From Synergistaceae bacterium (GTDB taxonomy: Bacteria; Synergistota; Synergistia; Synergistales; Aminobacteriaceae), in NCBI GenBank assembly GCA_017439345.1, contig JAFSJJ010000019.1, forward strand, positions 1 through 64,000: 64,000 nt of DNA. The letters are read 5' to 3'. The notes beneath the pieces are model-generated. The model saw only the letters and a list, made by a program, of their open reading frames with translations. It ran no database searches and was not told the DNA's origin. The position numbers and the translations under genes are program-made. Positions 8,161 through 15,881 of the stretch are shown here, one piece after another; within the stretch, counting starts at the first letter, position 1; the number at the start of each line of letters is the position of its first letter.

Positions 8161-9258
8161 TTACTCTGCTGGAGTCTGAGCTGGTGCTGGTGCTTCAGGC
8201 TTCGTTACTTCCGGAGCAGGGTCTTTAGGTGTAGGCTTGCTGGCTTCTGCAACTTCCGCGAGGCTCTTCTCAAGGGTGCTTGCAAGTCCGTTAGTCGCTG
8301 TGTCTATTCTCTTGTAAAGATCCTTCACTCCCTGAACTGCTAACACATCACTGAAGAACGAATTATCGTACTCAATGATAGTCATTCCGCCGGCCTTGAG
8401 CTTGTCTTTGTTAGTCTGGTCAATTGCCTCAAGTTTCGGTCTCATCTCCTGCAATGCTTCACTCACTGCCTTATCAAGTACTGCTCTGTGTTCGGGTGAG
8501 AGTGCCTTGTAAATCTTGTCGTTAATGCACATCTGGTTGCAGTATAAAATATGATTCGTGCAGGCCAAGTATTTCTGGACTTCGTCAAAGTGCGCGCTTG
8601 CACAAGTATCCGCTGCGTTCTCCTGAGCACTGACAGTACCGTTCTGAAGCGAGATATAAAGCTCTGCCCATGCTAACGGGGTAGGTTCTGCGCCGATTGC
8701 CGTCCAGAAGTCCATATGATTCTTATTTTCCATAGTGCGGATCTGAAGGCCCTTGAAGTCCGTCAATGTCTGCAAATTTTTGTTCGCCGTCGCAAGTCTG
8801 TATGTAGCATTCTGCATGAAGCCCAGTAAGTGAAGTCCTGCTCTCTCGTATGCTTTGGAAATCTGAGCGTGAAACTCTGAGTCGCCGTTGAGAACTTTGT
8901 CAATCGTATCGCCATCGTAACGAGCAAATACCATAGGCAAATCAAACACTGCAACTTCAGGGATAAAGCTGACGACCGGAGCTGTCTGGCATACTGTGAT
9001 AGCAATATAACCCTTCTGAGCCTGACGAAGCAAATCAGCATCTCCGCCTAACTCTCCATTAGGGAAATAGTCAATTACGAGTCCTGCATCAGCTGCCTTG
9101 ACTTTGTCGCGTACAAGTTCTGCAAAGACGTTGCCCGCTGCTCCCTTTGCCGTAGTATCTGAAGTAACGAGCCATGTTTCATCGAATTCTGAAGCTCCGA
9201 ACGCACAAGAACTCAATGCGAGAATAAATATTACTGACAGGGCAATAAATTTTTTCAT
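8161..9258 (-). CDS. TRAP transporter substrate-binding protein DctP
   Basis: The 365-residue exported binding protein of a tripartite ATP-independent periplasmic transporter has signal sequence MKKFIALSVIFILALSSCAF, with LSSC resembling a lipobox, so it may be a lipoprotein. DctP-family signatures include the arginine segment GLQIRTMENKNHMDFW (substrate carboxylate-binding Arg) and AELYISLQNGTVSAQENA. The last 25 or so residues are Pro/Ala/Glu-rich (KPTPKDPAPEVTKPEAPAP) and extend beyond the fold. A strong ribosome site (AAAGGAGGG) precedes it. It is last in the operon after dctQ and dctM. TRAP systems import organic acids on an ion gradient; the ligand is not determined. Confidence 0.92.
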   Translation of the reverse strand: MKKFIALSVIFILALSSCAFGASEFDETWLVTSDTTAKGAAGNVFAELVRDKVKAADAGLVIDYFPNGELGGDADLLRQAQKGYIAITVCQTAPVVSFIPEVAVFDLPMVFARYDGDTIDKVLNGDSEFHAQISKAYERAGLHLLGFMQNATYRLATANKNLQTLTDFKGLQIRTMENKNHMDFWTAIGAEPTPLAWAELYISLQNGTVSAQENAADTCASAHFDEVQKYLACTNHILYCNQMCINDKIYKALSPEHRAVLDKAVSEALQEMRPKLEAIDQTNKDKLKAGGMTIIEYDNSFFSDVLAVQGVKDLYKRIDTATNGLASTLEKSLAEVAEASKPTPKDPAPEVTKPEAPAPAQTPAE

Positions 9259-9279
9259 GATGTATATACCCTCCTTTAA

Positions 9280-10569
9280 TTAACCTACAAGCCAGGTACT
9301 TATTTCAGGAATGTAAACTATAAGCGCGAGTGCTAACAAGAATGCAACGATAAACGGGAATGCTTTCTTGGCGACGCTCATGGGCTGATCCTGTGAAATA
9401 TTTCCTGCTACGAACAAATCAAGTCCGAACGGAGGTGTTGCAAGTCCAATTGATAAGCAGCAGACTAACACGACTCCGAAGTGAACGTCATTAACTCCCA
9501 GTGCCTTGACTGCCGGAAGTAAAACAGGAGCAAGAATAATGATTGCCGGGCCTGTATCCATAATCATGCCGAGAATCAAGAATATAATTGTGCAAACGCT
9601 CAAGACTGCAAATGAACTGTGGAAGTTAGTAATTATGAACTCCTGAACCGCTGCCGTCGCATGTGTTAATGATAAGACTCTGCCGAATGCCGTTGCGAAT
9701 GCTAAGACGAATGCTAATCCGCCGTAAGTTTTCACTGAGCTGATTAAGAATGCCGGAAGAGCTGAGAACTTAATGCTTCTCTCAATGAACAAGCACACGA
9801 TGATAGCATAAAAGACAGATACGACCGCCGCTTCAGTAGGAGTAAAGAATCCTGAGTAAATGCCGCCCAGAATGATAATCGGACACATTAACGCCCAGAA
9901 AGATTCTTTGAACAAGTTCCAGAAACCTTTTGAGCTTATCTCGTCAAGTCTTGCTTTAATCTTTGCTTTATCTTCGCCCTTAGTTGCACAGTAGAAAATT
10001 GCGTAAATCATCAGGAACACACCGATTAATATACCGGGGATAATGCCTCCCAAGAACAATTTACCGGTTGAAACGTCCGTTGCGAGCGAATATAACACGA
10101 AAGGAATTGACGGGGGAATGATGACTCCCAGACCTCCAGCGACTGCGATTAGACCAGCTGCCCAAGTCTTATCATAGCCAAGTCCGACCATGAAGGGAAC
10201 GCACATAGCTCCGACTGCTGCCGTAGTTGCAGGGCCTGAACCGGAAATAGCTCCGTAGAATAAGCACGTTAAGACGACTGCGCAGGGAACTCCTCCAGTG
10301 AATCTGCCTACGAAATAAGCAAAGAAGTTGAAGAGTTTCTTAGAAATTCCGCCCTCAGCCATGATGACTCCGCCCAAGATAAATAACGGAACTGCAAGAA
10401 TAGGCGTAGAGTTTGCACCGCTCAAAGTGTTATCTATTATCTGGGGAATGACTCCGCCTCTGGCCATCATTAAAATCGGAGCTACTGAGCCGAGAATCAT
10501 ACTCACTCCGATCGGAATCGATAAAATTATAGCTACAAGGAATACTACAAAGACTAATAACGCTGCCAT
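9280..10569 (-). CDS. TRAP transporter large permease DctM
   Basis: At 429 residues with about 12 membrane segments it has the usual DctM size. Family motifs include the N-terminal IPIGVSMILG, ILAVPLFILGGVIMAEGG, GAISGSGPATTAAVGAM and IIPPSIPFVLY, and in the second half FTPTEAAVVSVFYA, MDTGPAIIILAP and GLATPPFGLDLFV. It forms the sodium-coupled transport channel with DctQ. It starts 3 bases after dctQ ends, so the two are translationally linked. Confidence 0.95.
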   Translation of the reverse strand: MAALLVFVVFLVAIILSIPIGVSMILGSVAPILMMARGGVIPQIIDNTLSGANSTPILAVPLFILGGVIMAEGGISKKLFNFFAYFVGRFTGGVPCAVVLTCLFYGAISGSGPATTAAVGAMCVPFMVGLGYDKTWAAGLIAVAGGLGVIIPPSIPFVLYSLATDVSTGKLFLGGIIPGILIGVFLMIYAIFYCATKGEDKAKIKARLDEISSKGFWNLFKESFWALMCPIIILGGIYSGFFTPTEAAVVSVFYAIIVCLFIERSIKFSALPAFLISSVKTYGGLAFVLAFATAFGRVLSLTHATAAVQEFIITNFHSSFAVLSVCTIIFLILGMIMDTGPAIIILAPVLLPAVKALGVNDVHFGVVLVCCLSIGLATPPFGLDLFVAGNISQDQPMSVAKKAFPFIVAFLLALALIVYIPEISTWLVG

Positions 10570-10572
10570 TGA

Positions 10573-11145
10573 TTACTTGCCTCCCTCTGCTCTGAGTCCT
10601 GCTTCAGCTTCTGCCTTAGCGTCTAACTGGGTCTGCTCAAGTGTCGTAAGTTCTTTGACTCCGAAATTCTTAACGTGAATAAAGAACATCTGAACAGCTC
10701 TTAACGTTGCGATAATAAATCCGAACAGGGCAACAGCATAAAGCCACCACATAGGCCAGCCCATAGCCGGTGAAGTCTCAGCCCTTGCGCCTTCTAACAT
10801 AGTACCTGCCGACCACTTGAGGCACTCTACGGAATGATACGCAAGAAGAGCCATGCACGCAGCTACGATGACATCAACGCATAAATTTATAACTTTTCGC
10901 AGTGACTGGGGTAATAAGTCAAGTACTACGCTGACTCGTAACATGTTGCCTTTTCTTATCGTGTAAGCTAACGAGATAAATACGCTCATAATCCACATGA
11001 AGCGCGAGAACTCTTCAGCCCACGTCAAAGACTGAATGAAGGGAATTTTGCGCACTATAACCTGAAGCATCATTACACATGAGATCAGGATTAAGAATAT
11101 GACCATAAGGCACTCTTCAAAATGCTCATCAAGCCACTTTATCAT
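10573..11145 (-). CDS. TRAP transporter small permease DctQ
   Basis: This 190-residue four-helix membrane protein has the DctQ signature WAEEFSRFMWIMSVFISLAY and a C-terminal hydrophilic tail (QTQLDAKAEAEAGLRAEGGK). It pairs with the adjacent DctM. AAGGAGG precedes the start, 27 bases after the HMG-CoA-lyase-like gene. Confidence 0.9.
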   Translation of the reverse strand: MIKWLDEHFEECLMVIFLILISCVMMLQVIVRKIPFIQSLTWAEEFSRFMWIMSVFISLAYTIRKGNMLRVSVVLDLLPQSLRKVINLCVDVIVAACMALLAYHSVECLKWSAGTMLEGARAETSPAMGWPMWWLYAVALFGFIIATLRAVQMFFIHVKNFGVKELTTLEQTQLDAKAEAEAGLRAEGGK

Positions 11146-11172
11146 TAATTTACTTCCTCCTTACTTGAATAT

Positions 11173-12099
11173 TTACTCAGACTGGGACGCTATTAAATCC
11201 TTTGAACGTCCTGCCCTCAAGACATAAGAATCTAATCCGTGTCCGATTAACTCGCTTACTTTTCGAGACAACGCCATAACTTTTAGAACGTCAATGCCTG
11301 TTTCGATTCCCATTTCGTCGAGCATATTTATTACATCTTCAGATGAAATATTGCCTGCTGCTCCGGGAACGAACGGACAACCGCCCAAGCCTCCGAATGA
11401 AGCGTCAAATCGTGTCATGCCTGCCTGCATAGCCGCAAGAATATTAGCCATTGCCGCGCCCCGTGTATTATGGAAATGAAGCCACCATGAAGCCTCTGAA
11501 TATTTCTCTCGAACGTGTTTGCAAAGCTCGTAAACCTGATTAGGAACTGCCTGGCCTGAAGCGTCAGATAACGAAATCTCATTAATTCCGACCTTGAGAT
11601 ATGCTTCAATAATTGCGTCAACGTCCTCAACAGGAGTCCTGCCCTCCCACGGTGAAGCAAAGGGCATCGAGATTGAACCGGAAATAGCAATATTGTTCTC
11701 GTTCGCCATCTTCACACAGTCTGCGAAACCTGCAACGCTCTCTTCAGGTGTGCGATTTAGATTCTTGAGGTTGTGCATTCTGCTCGCCGATACGTTTAAT
11801 TTTACTTTCTTACATCCGCAGTCTACAGCCCTCTGAACGCCTCGTGTATTCGGGATTAACGCTCTGAGTTCGACACCTTCAGGAACTTGGCCGATTCTCT
11901 TGAATATTTCGTCAGTGTCCGCCATCTGAGGGACTTTCTTGGGGTGCATGAACGATCCGACCTCGATAACTTTATAGCCTGCATCAATGAAGCCGTGTAA
12001 TAACTCTAACTTGTCATCAGTAGAGGGGATAACTTTTTCATTCTGCAAGCCGTCTCTGAGTCCGACCTCGCAAATAGTAACTTTTTCGGGTAAATTCAT
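11173..12099 (-). CDS. HMG-CoA lyase-like DRE-TIM metallolyase
   Basis: The 308-residue protein has all HMGL landmarks: the catalytic Arg-Asp in EVGLRDGLQNE, the metal His pair in LHFHNTRGAA, and the flexible-loop cysteine in FGGLGGCPFVPGAAGN. DRE-TIM lyases of this group cleave acyl-CoA thioesters such as 3-hydroxy-3-methylglutaryl-CoA or citramalyl-CoA. No leucine-degradation partner genes are present. Its place between an isomerase/dehydratase gene (2-base gap) and the TRAP permease suggests cleavage of a CoA ester made from the imported acid, which is an inference. Confidence 0.88.
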   Translation of the reverse strand: MNLPEKVTICEVGLRDGLQNEKVIPSTDDKLELLHGFIDAGYKVIEVGSFMHPKKVPQMADTDEIFKRIGQVPEGVELRALIPNTRGVQRAVDCGCKKVKLNVSASRMHNLKNLNRTPEESVAGFADCVKMANENNIAISGSISMPFASPWEGRTPVEDVDAIIEAYLKVGINEISLSDASGQAVPNQVYELCKHVREKYSEASWWLHFHNTRGAAMANILAAMQAGMTRFDASFGGLGGCPFVPGAAGNISSEDVINMLDEMGIETGIDVLKVMALSRKVSELIGHGLDSYVLRAGRSKDLIASQSE

Positions 12100-12101
12100 A
12101 G

Positions 12102-12950
12102 CTAGTTAATTCCGTTCTCTGCAAAATATTTCTTTGCTACTTCAAGACATCTTGCAGCGTGACCAGCAACTCCGCGAGCCTTAATCTCTTTCAAGTTGGG
12201 AAGCTCTATAGACAGCGGAATTTCGGGCATTGCCTTAACCATTTCAGCAATCTTTATGTCGCCTTCACCGGGATAGAATCTAGCCTCACGAGCAGTATAC
12301 AGCATGAGATCATCTTTTATGTTGTCAAGAACTGTGTCCTTGCACTCTGCACCTTCGGGAGCCGGGCCGTCGCATAAGTGAATGAAGTTGAAATATTTTC
12401 GGGGAGTCCTGGCGAGCTCTGCACCTGTAACACCTGCTCTGCCTGCGTGAAGGGTATCGACCATGACAAAAACGTTGTCGCGTCCTAAGTCGTCAATCAG
12501 GGTAATATCTTCCTGAAGATTTCTGACTCCTGCCCACGGTAAAAACTCGATGTTGAACTTGAGTCCGAACTCTTTAGCCATGTCTGCAACTTTTCCGGCT
12601 GTCTCTGTGTACCATGCTCTATCACGAGTCCAAACACTGCCCAGAACGTCCGTTGCTCCTAACTTTGCTGCTGCCTCGAATGCGGGTTTATACTCGTTGA
12701 TGTCTAAATCTTTGCGGATTCGTGCGAGTTCAATATCCATTAACGGCATGTCGTACTCTTTAAGAGCTGCTCTGATAGCTTCAAACAGTGCGGGGTCTTT
12801 CTGCGGTAAAAATTCAGGTTCACCGGGTAAATGCATGGGAATCGTTCGGAGGCTTACGAAATCATAGCCTGCTTCTTTTGCAATCTTGATTTGATCCATC
12901 GGGTTAGTTCCGGGAATCGTGAGATAAGCTAACGAAAATTTACGTGCCAT
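12102..12950 (-). CDS. Sugar-phosphate isomerase/epimerase-family TIM barrel (hydroxypyruvate isomerase or 3-dehydroshikimate dehydratase-like)
   Basis: Translated as 282 residues from ATG 12950, because AAAGGAGC sits just upstream and the longer in-frame start at 12971 would encode the ribosome site itself. Xylose-isomerase-like TIM-barrel motifs with candidate metal ligands are NIEFLPWAGV, VMVDTLHAGRAG, NFIHLCDG and SIELPN. Members of the family act as hydroxypyruvate isomerases, inosose dehydratases or 3-dehydroshikimate dehydratases. With an AroE-like dehydrogenase directly upstream in the operon, a dehydroshikimate dehydratase role is attractive but unproven. Confidence 0.8.
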   Translation of the reverse strand: MARKFSLAYLTIPGTNPMDQIKIAKEAGYDFVSLRTIPMHLPGEPEFLPQKDPALFEAIRAALKEYDMPLMDIELARIRKDLDINEYKPAFEAAAKLGATDVLGSVWTRDRAWYTETAGKVADMAKEFGLKFNIEFLPWAGVRNLQEDITLIDDLGRDNVFVMVDTLHAGRAGVTGAELARTPRKYFNFIHLCDGPAPEGAECKDTVLDNIKDDLMLYTAREARFYPGEGDIKIAEMVKAMPEIPLSIELPNLKEIKARGVAGHAARCLEVAKKYFAENGIN

Positions 12951-13016
12951 AAAAAATTTTGCTCCTTTCATAAATTACCGTCCATGAGAGAGTCACAGAC
13001 GGCATAAAGTTTTTAC

Positions 13017-13886
13017 TTACTTACCTGCAAGAATATCCATAAGAGTCTGGCGCATGACATCAAGGGGTACTGCCTGACCGCCCGTCCAAAGCTGAATTTG
13101 TCTCAAGCCCTGATATAGCGACATACCGAGTCCGTTAATGGTTGTAGCTCCGACTTCTTTAGCCTCTTTTAAGAAACGAGTCTCAGCAGGATTATACGTA
13201 GCATCAAAGCAAACGTGCGAGGGCTTAATATATTTCTTGTCAACGCATGTATACTCTTCTTTGCCCCTCATTCCGAGTCCTGATAAATTAAGAATAACGT
13301 CCGTCTCATCGAGGGCCTTAGCAACTCCTGCCTCATCAGCTGCTCTTACGGGGACGCATACGCCTGGGAAGAATCTATTAATCTCTTCGCTGAGAGTCTC
13401 GCATTTCTCTGAACGTGATGATATATAAATTTTCTTTGCGCCTTCATTAGCAAGCTCAAGACACACAGAACGCCCCGTACCGCCTGCACCGAACGAGAAC
13501 ATAACTTTATCTTTAATGGGTATGTTATGCTCTTTGATGTCTCGTAAAGCTCCGTAACCGTCAGTGTTGTAGCCTATTAACTTTCCGCCTTCGGTCTTGA
13601 CGACTGTATTAGATGAACCGATTTTCTTGCACAGGGGATCAAGATCATCAAGATACTGCATGACGGCCTCTTTATTTGGCTTCGTAACTGCACAGCCTAA
13701 GAACGTGGGCATATAGCGAATCCCGTCAATAATTTCCTTGAGGTGGGTGTTGTCTGCCTCGCAATAGCAATAGACCATGTTGAAGCCTGCCGCCTGGTAC
13801 GCTGAGTTCTGCATACGGGCTGCAAAGGACTGACTCAAAGGAGTCCCGATAAGTGCGATAAGTCTGCTGTTAATATCAATCTGCAT
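13017..13886 (-). CDS. Shikimate/quinate dehydrogenase-like protein (catabolic AroE paralogue?)
   Basis: ATG 13886 (MQIDINSRL) is preferred: CAGGAG lies 9 bases upstream and the family N-terminus starts here; an in-frame start at 13943 would add unrelated residues. The catalytic Lys (TKPNKEAV), the Asp in GYNTDGYG, the NADP-site loop FGAGGTGRSV and the C-terminal GLGMSLYQGLRQIQLW are all present. In the N-terminal substrate motif the usual PxxHSxSPxxHN reads PLSQSFAARMQN. One of the two carboxylate-binding serines is Ala, and His is replaced by Gln. First gene of a TRAP operon, so it is likely catabolic, acting on quinate, shikimate or another hydroxyacid. Confidence 0.82.
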   Translation of the reverse strand: MQIDINSRLIALIGTPLSQSFAARMQNSAYQAAGFNMVYCYCEADNTHLKEIIDGIRYMPTFLGCAVTKPNKEAVMQYLDDLDPLCKKIGSSNTVVKTEGGKLIGYNTDGYGALRDIKEHNIPIKDKVMFSFGAGGTGRSVCLELANEGAKKIYISSRSEKCETLSEEINRFFPGVCVPVRAADEAGVAKALDETDVILNLSGLGMRGKEEYTCVDKKYIKPSHVCFDATYNPAETRFLKEAKEVGATTINGLGMSLYQGLRQIQLWTGGQAVPLDVMRQTLMDILAGK

Positions 13887-13935
13887 AGTTAACGCTCCTG
13901 ACATATAAAATTTTTTAGTGAATGATTTGTGAATC

Positions 13936-13975
13936 GATTGCAAATAATTTTAGCGCGTGAAATTAACATTGCAAA
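13936..13975 (-). promoter_or_regulatory. Promoter of the aroE-like/TRAP operon with twin TTTGCAAT sites
   Basis: On the minus strand TTGCAA (13974-13969) and TAAAAT (13952-13947) are spaced by 16 bases, close to sigma-A spacing. The same 8-mer (TTTGCAAT on the minus strand) recurs at 13943-13936, so two TTGCAA palindromes flank the -10 box. That is a plausible operator pair for a dedicated regulator. Confidence 0.45.
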
Positions 13976-14005
13976 GATATTTTTACTGGTATTGAAGATT
14001 GAAGA

Positions 14006-15247
14006 TTATTTTTTCTCCCCCGCCTGCAAAATCATTATAAACATGACCTGAAGAACTGCGAAAATAGATATAGAGTAATTAAAATACGTCCAGCCGTGCC
14101 CCGAATGCCCTGCCATTACGAATACCCATACAACCGGATAGGACGCAATAAATAAATACGGGAGCGAGTCCTTCCAGCGTGTGTAAGCCTTCCTGTAAAT
14201 TAACACAGCAAGAAAAATTAATACAGTTATTATCATGAAGTCGCGTTTAAATCTTGATGTTATCAGCAGTCTCATAAATACGCGGTAATTCATTGCAAGC
14301 CTGTTATATAAGCTGCCTCCTGAATAGTGCTGTACCTGCCCCTTTCCTGCAAGCGTCAGACCAAAAGCTGAGGAAAGAAATACTTTTGTGAACGTTGTAA
14401 CAGCATAACCTGTCAGCCAGCTCGCAGAATATTTTATAATCGAGTAAATATCATGTTTCAAGTCGTGATTATTATTCCTGAAGATTAAATAACATACGAG
14501 CATGAACCCCACAGAAAGCATCGGAGTTATAAGCATAGAAGTAAAGCCTACAAGAGCACCGACAGCCGCAAAGAGTTCATCAAGATAATAATTATTCCCG
14601 CGCTTTATAAAACGTATTACAAGCAGAGACCCAAGCAGCATAAAGAAAATATCATTAAAGAATAATAACGACAACGCCTCAAGCTGAAAGTTAAAGAAAA
14701 GAAACGCACACATAAACGGAATGATGGCGAAAAAATTCTTGTAGTGATCAAGTATTAATATACACAAAATGAACGATAACGCATAAACCAGCCAGGCACA
14801 CAAGACTCGTATATCCTGAATGGGATACCTGATTAAAAGAGGACGCAGATAAATTCTAAAGCCGTCCCACATATATGAATGACTGAAATGAAGCTTAGGT
14901 GTTATTGTCTCGCTTTCAAAAACTGTCTGATAAAATTTCGTGAGTCCGTCCTTGCCGCTCCCTGACTGGTAAGAATCAATCGCGCTGTAAAAAGGATTGT
15001 CATTTTTTCTGTTAATCGTGATTGCAATGCACGCACCATCAGTGAAATTGTCAAGAAAGCTCCCTGACGCATAAATATCAGGGTAAACGCCCTCTTTATA
15101 TAATTTCTCAGCAGAGATTCTCACGTTCTTATCGAGCAAATTATCAGGAATACAGTAAACAAGAACGAGCAGAAGATAGCCGGTTATTATAATGCCGGCC
15201 GTTATGAGCAAATTTTTTAATACGTGTTCGGATAAATAATTTTTCAT
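14006..15247 (-). CDS. Polytopic membrane protein, possible GT-C-type glycosyltransferase
   Basis: The 413-residue protein has an N-terminal membrane anchor, an extracytoplasmic loop of about 100 residues (DNFTDGACIAIT...YMWDGFRIYLRPLL) and then some eight or nine membrane segments. A late loop reads VMAGHSGHGWTYFNYS. The overall plan, first loop between helices 1 and 2 plus many helices, resembles lipid-phosphate-sugar-dependent GT-C transferases, but no diagnostic motif was recognised. It follows HAD and UbiA-type genes in an apparent operon (18-base gap), so it may use their lipid-linked sugar. Treat the function as unknown. Confidence 0.65.
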   Translation of the reverse strand: MKNYLSEHVLKNLLITAGIIITGYLLLVLVYCIPDNLLDKNVRISAEKLYKEGVYPDIYASGSFLDNFTDGACIAITINRKNDNPFYSAIDSYQSGSGKDGLTKFYQTVFESETITPKLHFSHSYMWDGFRIYLRPLLIRYPIQDIRVLCAWLVYALSFILCILILDHYKNFFAIIPFMCAFLFFNFQLEALSLLFFNDIFFMLLGSLLVIRFIKRGNNYYLDELFAAVGALVGFTSMLITPMLSVGFMLVCYLIFRNNNHDLKHDIYSIIKYSASWLTGYAVTTFTKVFLSSAFGLTLAGKGQVQHYSGGSLYNRLAMNYRVFMRLLITSRFKRDFMIITVLIFLAVLIYRKAYTRWKDSLPYLFIASYPVVWVFVMAGHSGHGWTYFNYSISIFAVLQVMFIMILQAGEKK

Positions 15248-15265
15248 GATAAATAATGTCCTCCT

Positions 15266-15874
15266 TTAGAAATTTTTTACATCAAGGTAATCAATACCTG
15301 CCCCCTGAGCGCATAGTCCGTCTTTATCGTATCTGTCGCCGATGTACAACACCTCGCTTTTATTGAGTCCCAAAAAGTGAATTATATTTATCAAGCCTTG
15401 AGAGTCAGGCTTCATGCAGTGAATAATTTCGTCGCAGCTCCAGAACGCATAATCAGGAGTGAAATTTATCGCGCAGATCTTTTCTTTTACGGGGTTGTCA
15501 GAGTAAATAATTATCTTCGTGCCTGCCTTCTGACAAAATTTTAATTTCTCAAGCAGTTTTCTCCGCCTGAAGAGTATTATGAATCTCAATGGTCTCTTTA
15601 TCATCCAGAGCTTTATAATTTCTTCGGTATTTATATTTATATCTGCGTGTGCCTTGAGTGCTGCCTCTCTTAATTGCAAGTGATAGAAGTTCCGTGACCC
15701 GCTCATGAATCTTTGCTCTTGAAGCCGTCTGTAATTCTTAATGACAAGAAGCTCGCGAAGTCTTAAAGGGTGAACGAGGTAATAAATCACGAGCCAGAGA
15801 GCCATTAAGACTCTAACCGGAGCTTGATAATATAACGTTCCGTCAAAGTCCGTAATAATTGCTTTGTATTTCAT
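15266..15874 (-). CDS. HAD-superfamily phosphatase
   Basis: 202 residues. HAD motif I is DFDGTLYY (near residue 9), motif II is IIYSDNP and motif IV is YIGDRYDKDG. The cap region is alpha-helical and basic (RRLLEKLKF). It starts 8 bases after the UbiA-type gene stops. In lipid-linked pentose synthesis a phosphatase removes the 5-phosphate from decaprenyl-phosphoryl-ribose-5-phosphate; in several bacteria UbiA and HAD domains are adjacent or fused. That role is inferred from the neighbour. Confidence 0.8.
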   Translation of the reverse strand: MKYKAIITDFDGTLYYQAPVRVLMALWLVIYYLVHPLRLRELLVIKNYRRLQEQRFMSGSRNFYHLQLREAALKAHADININTEEIIKLWMIKRPLRFIILFRRRKLLEKLKFCQKAGTKIIIYSDNPVKEKICAINFTPDYAFWSCDEIIHCMKPDSQGLINIIHFLGLNKSEVLYIGDRYDKDGLCAQGAGIDYLDVKNF

Positions 15875-15881
15875 GTATTAT

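Noticed and set aside
12951-12971. Longer start (MKGAKFF) for the TIM-barrel gene
   Set aside because: The extra codons encode the AAAGGAG ribosome site of ATG 12950.
12977-13000. Terminator between the aroE-like and TIM-barrel genes
   Set aside because: The stem (ACCGTC with GACGGC) is short with a long loop and no T-run, and the genes look co-transcribed; at most a weak attenuator.
13887-13943. Longer start for the aroE-like gene
   Set aside because: The extra 19 residues do not match the family, cover the ribosome site, and begin beside the promoter -10.
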